A stretch of 27,251 nt of DNA from a virus, in IMG/VR virus record IMGVR_UViG_3300044616_001468, positions 1 to 27,251 of that record, one strand, 5' to 3'. The position numbers and the translations under genes are program-made. The notes beneath the pieces are model-generated. The model saw only the letters and a list, made by a program, of their open reading frames with translations, was not told the origin of the DNA and ran no database searches. Positions 5,742 through 12,314 of this stretch are shown piece by piece (positions within the stretch are counted from its first letter, which is position 1; each line of letters starts with the position of its first letter).

Positions 5742-8485
5742 TTGTATCCTCCTCCGAAACACCTATCAAATGGTGGGTTTGAACAACTTGCTCCGCTTCC
5801 ACAGCCAGTACTACATCCAGTAGAAGCACAACATCCAATAGATACGTCAAACGATGTACAGGTTACCCCAGATGTTGGTGCTGCAGTTGTGGTTGCTGCA
5901 GTTGTGGCTGCAGTTGTGGTTGCTGCAGTTGTGGCTGCGGTTGTAGTTGCTGCGGTCGTAGTAGTTGTTGGTGCTGCAGTTGTAGTTGCTGCAGTCGTTG
6001 TTGTGGTTGGTGCTGGGGTCGTAGTTGCTGCAGTCGTTGTTGTGGTTGGTGCTGGGGTCGTAGTTGCTGCAGTCGTAGTTGTGGTTGGTGCTGGGGTCGT
6101 AGTTGCTGCAGTCGTAGTTGTTGCAGGAGCAAAATATGGGAAGAATGGAGGTGCTGCAGTTGTAGTTGTACAATTTGGCAATGCTGGTGCAGACCCTTGT
6201 TGATAAGTAATATTGCTTACGCCATCATAATTTCCACTTATCCAATTAGCAAGTGATGATTGAGTTGTAAAGGAAGATCCTCCGTCTGATATTGCAACTC
6301 CGTTTGTACAGAATGAAGCAAACCATCCAGTTGCTGCTGTCGTAGTTGTTGTAGTTGTTGGTGCTGGGGTCGTAGTAGTTGTTGGTGCTGGCGAAGTTGA
6401 TGCTGCAGTCGTAGTTGCTGCTGTCGTTGTTGTTGTAGTTGTTGGTGCTGCAGTCGTAGTAGTTGTTGCAGTAGTTACTCCACAACTTGCTGGTGAAACA
6501 GAAGGTGTATTTGATGTTCCTGCTGCACAGTTCCATCCTGAACCAATTTCTCCCATAGATGTCATTTCATTAAATATCGCACTACACGTTGTTCCTGCTT
6601 CAAACAGTGGTCCGACAACTGTTCCAGGACTATAACCTGCGCTTACGCTGCCACAATATGTGTACCAGACTCCTGATGTTACTGGTGCTACGGTAGTTGT
6701 AGTTGTTGTTGCTGCGGTCGTGGTTGTAGTTGTTGCTGGTGTTGAAGATGTAGTTCCTGGTGCGACTGTTGTTGTAGTAGTTGTAGTAGGATTACATCCA
6801 GTTGGTGTTGTAGAAACCCCACCCTGTGTAGTATTTCCTATTCCTGGCTCATCTGCATCACATGCAGCGTTTAGACCTGTTACTGCAGCACTACTGTTAG
6901 CGTAAGTTCCACTGACTCCTGCTCCATTAGTACAGCAAGCATAATAAGTTGTTCCTGTTGGTGCTGGAGTAGTTGTAGTGGTTGTAGTTGTTCCAGCACA
7001 TCCAGTTGGTAGTGCAGGAGCAGATCCTTGCTGGTAAGTAACATTACTTACATTTTCATAATTACCATTTATCCATGCTTCAAGTGCTCCAACGGATGTA
7101 TACTGAGATCCTCCGTCTGTCATTGCAATTCCATTAGAACAGAATGAGGCAAAATATCCACTTGTTGGTGCAGCAGTTGTTGTTGTAGTCGTGGTTGTAC
7201 TTGTAGTGACACCTGAAGGAACAGTGTAACTTATTGTTGAAGAAGCAGATGCTCCTTGTTGATTGTCAGAAGCATAAACAGTTAATGTTAAAGTATAAGT
7301 TGTTCCCTTGTTTGCCATTCCAAGGTATGCGTCAGTATCTGAGTTAGCATTACTTGTATAAGTGCTTCCATTAGCAGTTGAAGGAGACGCAGTTATTTGA
7401 TAAGATGATGCATTTGAATAGTTAAATATTGTCCAGATAGCCTGTTGTGTTTGTGTATCGGTACATCCTCCTACGTCAGGGTTTTCACACTGAGCAGAGA
7501 AAGAACTAATTGTTGGTGTAATTACTGGCGCTACAGTCGTAGTTGTAGTTGTTGTTGCTGCAGTCGTGGTTGTAGTTGTTGCTGGTGTTGAAGATGTAGT
7601 TCCTGGTGCGACTGTTGTTGTAGTAGTTGTAGTGGCTGGTGCTGGTGTTGAAGATGTAGTTCCTGGCGCTGCTGTAGTAGTTGTAGTGGCTGGCGCTGCT
7701 GTAGTAGTTGTAGTGGTTGTCGGTGCTGCGGTTGTAGTAGTTGCTACAGCAACACCTTCATATATATCTCCATACAAAACCCAACTATCTGTTGCAACTT
7801 TTATTAAAGTTCCCTTGCTATATCTTCCATCTAAGAATAATTGTGAATTTTTACTATTAATAGTCACACCAGATGCTGGAACAAAAGTTGTTTTTTCTGA
7901 ACCAAATTCAATAAAATGATATTGATATCCAACTGGAATTGCAACTGAAGAATTTAGCGGGATAGTTAAATTCATTGGTGAAGATGTTGACAAAAGAATA
8001 GTCTTGCTAACATCTGCCAACTCTAATGTAAAACTAGAATTTTTTGTAATAACTGTTGAGGTATTTGAAATGCTTGGCTCAAGATCAAATTGGAATGTTC
8101 CTGAGTTCCAGTCAATTCCAACTCCTGCAAGCGTTGACTGATTTACGGTAGAGTTATCTATTCCAGAATCAACATATGCTTTTGTTGCAAGAAGGGCTGT
8201 GTTTGCTATTCCGTGAACATTTATTGTGGCTGCATTGTGTGCTGCGATGGCTGCATCTCTATTTACTATTTCTGCTGCGTCGGCATCTACAAGGTTTTGA
8301 AGGTGTTTTGCTATTGAAGGGGATACAAGGTTTGATGGTGTTGTATTTGCGCCATCATAAGTATAGGATCCATAGTGATATAGTCTGAGCGCTGCCTGAA
8401 TATCGGCTGCATCTCCAAGACCTGGGATTTTGGCATTAAATAGTCCAGTACCATTAACGGTATTGTCAATATTTTCTGCTGCCAC
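5735..8485 (-). CDS. Mucin-like Thr-rich tail fibre protein
   Basis: This 916-residue protein starts at GTG 8485, with AAGGGTGAT as Shine-Dalgarno. Residues 1-245 are a fibre-like N-terminal part, including A-H-N-A-A-T-I-N-V-H-G-I-A-N-T (82-96), a repeat familiar from phage minor tail proteins. From about residue 249 on, long tracts of Thr with Ala/Pro (TTTTTAAP, TTTPAP, TTTVAPGTTSSTPA) alternate with compact Cys-containing domains. One, with F-A-S-F-C-x-N-G and Y-Q-Q-G-S-A-P-A-L-P, occurs twice. The last 45 residues are Cys-rich. The Thr/Pro/Ala tracts resemble O-glycosylated mucin stalks, extended and protease-resistant when glycosylated. With the glycosyltransferase cassette just downstream, a glycosylated host-binding fibre is the best inference. 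The DNA is highly repetitive and prone to recombination or misassembly. Confidence 0.85.
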   Translation of the reverse strand: MAAENIDNTVNGTGLFNAKIPGLGDAADIQAALRLYHYGSYTYDGANTTPSNLVSPSIAKHLQNLVDADAAEIVNRDAAIAAHNAATINVHGIANTALLATKAYVDSGIDNSTVNQSTLAGVGIDWNSGTFQFDLEPSISNTSTVITKNSSFTLELADVSKTILLSTSSPMNLTIPLNSSVAIPVGYQYHFIEFGSEKTTFVPASGVTINSKNSQLFLDGRYSKGTLIKVATDSWVLYGDIYEGVAVATTTTAAPTTTTTTTAAPATTTTTAAPGTTSSTPAPATTTTTTTVAPGTTSSTPATTTTTTAATTTTTTTVAPVITPTISSFSAQCENPDVGGCTDTQTQQAIWTIFNYSNASSYQITASPSTANGSTYTSNANSDTDAYLGMANKGTTYTLTLTVYASDNQQGASASSTISYTVPSGVTTSTTTTTTTTAAPTSGYFASFCSNGIAMTDGGSQYTSVGALEAWINGNYENVSNVTYQQGSAPALPTGCAGTTTTTTTTPAPTGTTYYACCTNGAGVSGTYANSSAAVTGLNAACDADEPGIGNTTQGGVSTTPTGCNPTTTTTTTVAPGTTSSTPATTTTTTAATTTTTTVAPVTSGVWYTYCGSVSAGYSPGTVVGPLFEAGTTCSAIFNEMTSMGEIGSGWNCAAGTSNTPSVSPASCGVTTATTTTTAAPTTTTTTTAATTTAASTSPAPTTTTTPAPTTTTTTTAATGWFASFCTNGVAISDGGSSFTTQSSLANWISGNYDGVSNITYQQGSAPALPNCTTTTAAPPFFPYFAPATTTTAATTTPAPTTTTTAATTTPAPTTTTTAATTTPAPTTTTTAATTTAAPTTTTTAATTTAATTAATTTAATTAATTTAAPTSGVTCTSFDVSIGCCASTGCSTGCGSGASCSNPPFDRCFGGGYNC
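5877..6125. repeat. Thr/Ala/Pro-coding tandem repeats, array 1
   Basis: Tandem units of about 39 bp (13 codons) recur three times between about 5985 and 6115 with few mismatches, each holding GTTGCTGCAGTCG and GGTTGGTGCTGGGGTC. They are flanked by degenerate shorter copies. On the coding (minus) strand they spell TTTTTAA and TTTPAP blocks. The repeats also create false valine-rich frames on the plus strand. Confidence 0.8.
6340..6475. repeat. Thr/Ala/Pro-coding repeats, array 2
   Basis: A second Thr-tract linker in the fibre gene, between the second F-A-S-F-C domain and the W-Y-T-Y-C domain. It contains TTTTTPAP and SPAP variants. Confidence 0.7.
6690..6790. repeat. Thr-tract repeat, array 3 (long direct repeat copy A)
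   Basis: About 75 bp here (from about 6712) is nearly identical to a segment starting near 7557. Both encode the TTTVAPGTTSSTPATTTTTTAA linker in pieces. The near identity points to recent duplication or gene conversion inside the fibre gene. Confidence 0.75.
7530..7745. repeat. Thr-tract repeat, array 4 (long direct repeat copy B)
   Basis: This is the longest linker nearest the N-terminal domain. It includes copy B of the 75-bp repeat (about 7557-7632) and further GTTSSTPAP units. It links residue ~249 to the first Cys-containing domain. Confidence 0.75.
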
Positions 8486-8503
8486 TATAGATCACCCTTT
8501 TTC

Positions 8504-8512
8504 ATTATACCA
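8504..8512 (-). promoter_or_regulatory. Extended -10 promoter of the fibre gene
   Basis: Minus-strand TGG-TATAAT. Here the GTG start lies 18 nt downstream, leaving a leader of about 12 nt that holds AAGGGTGAT. It is the same promoter type as its neighbours but with a short leader. Confidence 0.5.
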
Positions 8513-9104
8513 CCGTAATAAATAGGTGGACAAGTTTAGGCCCAGTCATATCTGACCAGACTCCATCTACATATTCTACTCCCTTTATTTCAAGTGGTAG
8601 TGCTAAGAATCCCTGTGTTGTTATTAAGTCTTTTACTATAAGGTTTGTTGCTAGTGGTCCAGATGTTTCTGACGAAGATATTGAGTACTGAATGCTGAAT
8701 CTGGAAGAACTCACAGTCCCATCTGATAAAGCATAGATATCTGTAACATTGATTGGTGGAATTGTTATCTTTCCATTTACTGGACTAAAAGGACCTTTTA
8801 TATCTGAGTAAAAATCTGTTTTTAAACTAACAAGAGGAGTCCACTGAGGAGTACCTGATGGAGTGGAGATATATTGAAAAACTGTTCTGTATGTATCTGA
8901 ACTTGGACTATAATCAACAGCAAGGTCTAATGCTTGAACATCTTGAGCAATTAAATTTGCTACACTAGCGTTTCTTGGATCTCCCTGAACGCCAACAATA
9001 ATACTTCCACGGTCACCTGGTGGTCCAAAATCTAAATCAAGTTTTATTTCTGCTGGCCCACCAAAGACCGCCATATCATCATTTGATAATAGTATGTCTG
9101 CCAT
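8505..9104 (-). CDS. Tail/fibre structural protein
   Basis: This 199-residue beta-rich protein has a short collagen-like G-P-P-G-D-R-G stretch near residues 27-33 in an otherwise Ser/Asp/Val-rich sequence. It has no signal peptide or enzyme motif. It lies between the GDT-motif protein and the mucin-like fibre. Its ATG is 2 nt after the upstream TAA, so it is probably translationally coupled. A fibre shaft or adaptor role is inferred from neighbours. Confidence 0.65.
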   Translation of the reverse strand: MADILLSNDDMAVFGGPAEIKLDLDFGPPGDRGSIIVGVQGDPRNASVANLIAQDVQALDLAVDYSPSSDTYRTVFQYISTPSGTPQWTPLVSLKTDFYSDIKGPFSPVNGKITIPPINVTDIYALSDGTVSSSRFSIQYSISSSETSGPLATNLIVKDLITTQGFLALPLEIKGVEYVDGVWSDMTGPKLVHLFITVV

Positions 9105-9106
9105 TA

Positions 9107-9862
9107 TTAAGCACCTGTTGCAGGGAATACTGCAGTAACTATTCCTGAGTCAATTGGATTTGTAACAAGTGTTGCGTGTTCTACTGTAAACTTATTTGCT
9201 GGAGTTCCAATAAGAGAATATGGCTGCTTTGCACTTACTGTAATTTTTGCAAGATACACTGTTGAAGCAACAAAATTTCCAACCAAAGGAGTTGTTCCAT
9301 TAGATTCAAACCAGGAGACTGTTCCTGAATGTTCTGCTGTTTCAAATACTGATGAAACTGGTGTTGCTCCTTTAACTGGTTTTGTGACTCCTCTAATATT
9401 ATAGTTTGAAAGTGTTGGACGGTTATTTGGATTTGCTCCAGTAACTTGGTCTGTAATAGTTATCTTGCCTGTCATCAGCGTGTATACTTTTTCATAAAAA
9501 GGATTTTCGTAATTTCCTTCTGCTGCCCTTACCTCAACGTCATAGACATACTCTGTTCCAGCATTTAGTTCTACTGAGTCAGACGGTCTAATTGCACACT
9601 GAACAAATGTTCCGTCATCTGATATTTTAGCAAAACATTTAATTGGGGTTCCTGCAGATCCACGAACGGTAGATATTGTAAACTGAGCGCTATCATATGG
9701 GGCTGAAACGTCCAAAGCATAGTCTGGACTATTTGCAAAATTTGTTGGCACTGTAAAAGCACCTAAAAGGTGAGATGTTCCGTCGTCCTTTTTCGGGTAG
9801 ATACGAAACTCAAAGGTATCACCCTTATAATAATTAAAGTCATAGGTCGCTGGAAATGCCAT
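9107..9862 (-). CDS. Baseplate/fibre adaptor-like protein with GDT motif
   Basis: This 251-residue protein begins with T-Y-D-F-N-Y-Y-K-G-D-T-F-E-F-R-I-Y, a charged strand-turn-strand motif like the V-R-G-D-T-S segments of the 634-1050 and 10708-11088 products. The rest is Ala/Thr/Val-rich with immunoglobulin-like spacing. The C-terminal half resembles a second beta-sandwich. It probably joins fibres to the tail. It is predicted to be leaderless (TGG-TATAAT 6 nt before the ATG). Confidence 0.65.
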   Translation of the reverse strand: MAFPATYDFNYYKGDTFEFRIYPKKDDGTSHLLGAFTVPTNFANSPDYALDVSAPYDSAQFTISTVRGSAGTPIKCFAKISDDGTFVQCAIRPSDSVELNAGTEYVYDVEVRAAEGNYENPFYEKVYTLMTGKITITDQVTGANPNNRPTLSNYNIRGVTKPVKGATPVSSVFETAEHSGTVSWFESNGTTPLVGNFVASTVYLAKITVSAKQPYSLIGTPANKFTVEHATLVTNPIDSGIVTAVFPATGA

Positions 9863-9868
9863 GGTTTT

Positions 9869-9877
9869 ATTATACCA
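9869..9877 (-). promoter_or_regulatory. Extended -10 leaderless promoter
   Basis: Minus-strand TGG-TATAAT, 6 nt, ATG at 9862. The stop codon (TAA) of the collagen-like gene lies inside the TATAAT hexamer. Confidence 0.6.
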
Positions 9878-10601
9878 CGCTGACGTAGACAGAATTGAGG
9901 ATTACGGATGAGTCAAAGTCTGTTCTGATTTGAGGCACTGCTCCATTGCCCCACATGGCTTGATCTTCAATAAATATTTGCTGTGTTGCTGATAAGTTAT
10001 AAACGTTTTGATATTTAAAAGACCCAACCAACTGGACAAACTCTTTGTCTTTGCTTGCAAAATATGTCCTTAGCCAAACTTCTGTATTAGCGGTATATGT
10101 CGTTAGTTCAAAGTTATATGTTACAAATACTTGGGATCCTTCTTTGATACCATGAAAGTTTAGGGCTCGCTGGTGGCTGTTCCAAAGACTGGTACATCCT
10201 TTTGGAAGGTATGTCTCATTCTGAGTTTTTTCTTTTGTGTCTAATGACAATGTCACCCACCCATCATCGCCTTGAGAGATTCCAAGTTTTATTGGTTTGT
10301 CAATAGTGTTTTCATATGAGGCCCAACCAGCCTGTTGTCCTGAAGAAGATAAAGAACTTAACCCGTTTTGTCCAGTTGCTCCCTTTTCTCCCTTTTGCCC
10401 CTTTTGTCCTTCTGGACCTATAGGACCTGGCAATCCATCTTTACCATCTCTTCCTGCTGGTCCTTGAGGACCTTGTGGTCCAGGAACTGGTAGAAATGAA
10501 AGAGTATTTTCTTGATATGTAGAGATTTGACTTTGCTCTACTTGAGCAGCATAAGAAGATTTTTTTGCACCAGGGAAGTCCATAGATTTAGAAGCAGCCA
10601 T
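9870..10601 (-). CDS. Collagen-like tail fibre protein
   Basis: This 243-residue protein has a short N-terminal region, then 13 consecutive Gly-X-Y triplets (about residues 41-80, with GPQ, GRD, GLP, GEK triplets) that would form a collagen-like triple helix. A C-terminal domain of about 150 residues with Trp- and Tyr-rich beta strands could be a trimerising or receptor-binding head. Collagen-like repeats are common in phage tail fibres. GATAAT preceded by TGA lies 6 nt before the ATG, predicting a leaderless mRNA. Confidence 0.8.
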   Translation of the reverse strand: MAASKSMDFPGAKKSSYAAQVEQSQISTYQENTLSFLPVPGPQGPQGPAGRDGKDGLPGPIGPEGQKGQKGEKGATGQNGLSSLSSSGQQAGWASYENTIDKPIKLGISQGDDGWVTLSLDTKEKTQNETYLPKGCTSLWNSHQRALNFHGIKEGSQVFVTYNFELTTYTANTEVWLRTYFASKDKEFVQLVGSFKYQNVYNLSATQQIFIEDQAMWGNGAVPQIRTDFDSSVILNSVYVSVV

Positions 10602-10607
10602 AAGGAC

Positions 10608-10616
10608 ATTATCTCA
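10608..10616 (-). promoter_or_regulatory. Extended -10 leaderless promoter
   Basis: Minus-strand TGA-GATAAT, 6 nt, ATG at 10601. It is one mismatch from the TGn-TATAAT used by the neighbours. Confidence 0.5.
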
Positions 10617-10621
10617 CGGGA

Positions 10622-10708
10622 TTATTTATTTACTTTAAAAGTTTTGTTTTTAATTCTAACCACTGATGGTAACTCAGGTCTAGGGGTTGTAATTTTTACT
10701 ACTGCCAT
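10622..10708 (-). CDS. 28-residue small late protein
   Basis: ATG 10708 overlaps the stop of the upstream gene (TAATG) and the frame ends in TAA 20 nt before the next start, filling the gap exactly. The product begins M-A-V-V-K-I-T-T-P-R-P and ends K-T-F-K-V-N-K, basic and without a membrane segment. Its reality rests on the coupled start and the absence of any other use for the gap. Function unknown. Confidence 0.5.
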   Translation of the reverse strand: MAVVKITTPRPELPSVVRIKNKTFKVNK

Positions 10709-11088
10709 TATAGGCTACCTGTAACATCGCCAATTACTGAGATGGTTCCAATCAGAGGAGTCCAGATTGTGTCTGAGTCAATTGTAACCTGTAGATCAAA
10801 GGTTAGTTCTGTTACTATTGTTTTATAGCCAGTACCCCATAGTTCTGTAATTGATGCTGGTGCCATAATGTCTACATATCCTGCTCCAGGTGTAATTTCC
10901 AGGGAATCAAGAGCATCAGATTGAGGATCATAAGAAGTAGCCTCATACGTCCAATCAGAGGTATCAAAATATGTGGTTTCATCATCATCTAAAAATTCAA
11001 CACGAAGTGGGGAGGTGTCGCCTCTAACAATTTGCCATTTAATTCTGGCTGGATCTGCTCCAAAAACCTCTGGTCCATGCATAGTCAT
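10708..11088 (-). CDS. Virion/baseplate adaptor-like protein (VRGDTS family)
   Basis: This 126-residue acidic beta-rich protein contains I-K-W-Q-I-V-R-G-D-T-S-P-L-R-V-E-F (about 17-33). It matches the 634-1050 product over that motif, so the two are paralogues flanking the late block. It probably forms an N-terminal attachment module for fibres or baseplate. It is predicted to be leaderless from TGG-TATAAT, 6 nt before its ATG. A terminator-like hairpin lies directly upstream of that promoter. Confidence 0.7.
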   Translation of the reverse strand: MTMHGPEVFGADPARIKWQIVRGDTSPLRVEFLDDDETTYFDTSDWTYEATSYDPQSDALDSLEITPGAGYVDIMAPASITELWGTGYKTIVTELTFDLQVTIDSDTIWTPLIGTISVIGDVTGSL

Positions 11089-11094
11089 AATGTG

Positions 11095-11103
11095 ATTATA
11101 CCA
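11095..11103 (-). promoter_or_regulatory. Extended -10 leaderless promoter
   Basis: Minus-strand TGG-TATAAT, 6 nt, ATG at 11088. It lies just after the T-run of the hairpin at 11105-11155. Confidence 0.6.
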
Positions 11104-11160
11104 TAAAAAAGACTAATACCTTGATTGGTGGGTATAGGACAAACCAAGGTATTAGCCAGT
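11104..11160 (-). ncRNA. Candidate short hairpin RNA (promoter directly followed by terminator)
   Basis: A minus-strand TGG-TATAAT (plus 11167-11175) predicts a start near 11160. Five nt later begins an inverted repeat, CTAATACCTTG paired with CAAGGTATTAG (11145-11155 with 11113-11123, 11 bp, 21-nt loop), ending in a run of six T. The predicted transcript is about 57 nt and almost wholly hairpin, with no open frame. It could be a small RNA, an early-pausing/antitermination element, or just an insulating terminator with a chance -10. Confidence 0.4.
11105..11155 (-). terminator. Rho-independent terminator-like hairpin
   Basis: An 11-bp perfect stem (11113-11123 with 11145-11155) is followed on the minus strand by C-T-T-T-T-T-T. 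It separates the GT32/holin unit from the tail genes. Confidence 0.6.
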
Positions 11161-11166
11161 AATAAA

Positions 11167-11175
11167 ATTATACCA
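11167..11175 (-). promoter_or_regulatory. Extended -10 promoter of the candidate hairpin RNA
   Basis: Minus-strand TGG-TATAAT with no start codon nearby. It is the same box as at the leaderless late genes but placed in front of a hairpin. Confidence 0.4.
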
Positions 11176-11296
11176 TAATAGACAAAATGGACATTGATAT
11201 TTAAAGTTATCAAATTGTTATAATAAAGAATGTCCGATTTGATACCATAAGTCTGTTTTAGCCAGGATTGCGATAGTGTATACTTTAAATATATAA

Positions 11297-11320
11297 GAAA
11301 AAAGAACTATCTTTATAGTT
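11297..11320 (-). terminator. Rho-independent terminator after GT32-like gene
   Basis: On the minus strand AACTAT-AAAG-ATAGTT forms a 6-bp stem with a 4-nt loop followed by C-T-T-T-T-T-T, 14 nt after the stop at 11334. A near copy of one arm lies just upstream and could form an alternative hairpin. Confidence 0.65.
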
Positions 11321-11333
11321 TTAAAAACTATCT

Positions 11334-12005
11334 TTATATATAGTATATAGGCCAATTCATATTAATGCAAAGTGTGTGATAATTAATTTTTTCTTTGTTA
11401 AATACAACATCTAAATTACTATTAAACAAGGTTTTGTATTCAGCAGCGTGACTATAATAATCATTATTAAAAAATATTAATTCCTTGTTTTTCATTGCTA
11501 CTTCTGATACAATTCTATTTTCTAAAGATGCAAAAGGTAAATTTGGAATATCTTTTATGTCTGTATTTCTATATTCTAAAATAATTTTATCTATCATTTC
11601 TTTAATAATTTTATTATTTTTTACTGCGCCAAAATTTGAAGATCCTATACCTGAATGTTGAAATCCCTCTGGAGAAAATACAAGGTCTTTACCGTCATAA
11701 ATATTTAATAATGTTTCATCTATACCTTTAACACATACAGCATCCATATCGGAATAAAATCCTCCGTGATTATAAATTGTAACTAATCTCCAAATATCTG
11801 ATTGGTGTGTTTTAGCAGACTCTAAATAATAACTATGTAAAAATTCATCATATTCTTTTACTGCCAAAGATCTTTCTTCTGCTCCGACATATCTATATTC
11901 CCACCCTGGATTTAGATTTTTCCAAGTGTTTGTAATGTCTTTTTGAAATGGTAACAGATCGTTATATTTGTTTTCGTGAGTTTGCCAAATAATCTTTGGT
12001 ATCAT
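11334..12005 (-). CDS. Glycosyltransferase with DXD motif (GT32/PF04488-like)
   Basis: This 223-residue enzyme has the typical start M-I-P-K-I-I-W-Q-T (1-9) and S-D-I-W-R-L-V-T-I-Y-N-H-G-G-F-Y-S-D-M-D (69-88), whose D-M-D is the DXD metal/sugar-nucleotide motif of the OCH1-like, capsular and toxin-type families. It probably transfers a hexose to a glycan or protein in the cytoplasm. It follows a holin-like gene with a 5-nt gap and ends in a terminator. Codon use is very AT-rich, like the epimerase at 2344-3144. It may extend sugars laid down by the PF11397-like enzyme, or modify host surface glycans. That link is inference. Confidence 0.85.
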   Translation of the reverse strand: MIPKIIWQTHENKYNDLLPFQKDITNTWKNLNPGWEYRYVGAEERSLAVKEYDEFLHSYYLESAKTHQSDIWRLVTIYNHGGFYSDMDAVCVKGIDETLLNIYDGKDLVFSPEGFQHSGIGSSNFGAVKNNKIIKEMIDKIILEYRNTDIKDIPNLPFASLENRIVSEVAMKNKELIFFNNDYYSHAAEYKTLFNSNLDVVFNKEKINYHTLCINMNWPIYYI

Positions 12006-12010
12006 TTTAA

Positions 12011-12280
12011 TTACTTCTTGTCATTTTTAGCAATATGTTCAAGCAAAATTCTATACAATTCGTCTAGTTTTCTTTCTTGGCGATCTCGTGATTCTTCGGA
12101 ATTAATTTTTTGTTCCTGAACAGCCAACTCTAATCTTGACATTTGGTCTTTCATCGATGATCCAGAATTGGGCTTAAGTTCGCTGAGATAATGTTTTACC
12201 ATCCACTTGATTGCAAAGGCGATTGATGATACAATTGTAAGTATCGCTACGATTAAGGAAGCCCAGTCTTGTATTGTCAT
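12011..12280 (-). CDS. Holin-like small membrane protein
   Basis: This 89-residue protein has one hydrophobic segment (W-A-S-L-I-V-A-I-L-T-I-V-S-S-I-A-F-A-I, about 6-24), a basic stop-transfer K-W-M-V-K-H, and a charged C-terminal helix with coiled-coil character ending N-D-K-K. This resembles single-TM phage holins or membrane-anchored accessory proteins. The frame stays open upstream to about 12475, but only ATG 12280 has a promoter near it and avoids the divergent gene. No endolysin is adjacent; the wall hydrolase lies 10 kb away, so the holin call is tentative. Confidence 0.6.
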   Translation of the reverse strand: MTIQDWASLIVAILTIVSSIAFAIKWMVKHYLSELKPNSGSSMKDQMSRLELAVQEQKINSEESRDRQERKLDELYRILLEHIAKNDKK

Positions 12281-12289
12281 AACTATATT

Positions 12290-12298
12290 ATTATAACA
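12290..12298 (-). promoter_or_regulatory. Extended -10 promoter of holin-like/GT32 unit
   Basis: Minus-strand TGT-TATAAT, 9 nt before the ATG at 12280. It is the divergence point between the late minus-strand and the plus-strand operon at 12.3-14.0 kb. Confidence 0.5.
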
Positions 12299-12314
12299 GG
12301 AGTATTTGAATAAA

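Noticed and set aside
5877-6125. CRISPR-like array
   Set aside because: The repeats are tandem coding units without unique spacers and keep the reading frame.
5742-6203. Plus-strand valine/alanine-rich open frame opposite the fibre repeats
   Set aside because: It is the antisense reading of the Thr/Ala repeats; composition is purely repeat-derived and there is no Shine-Dalgarno or promoter. The same holds for plus-strand frames near 6660-6905 and 7566-7919 and for the minus-strand alternate frames near 5847-6536.
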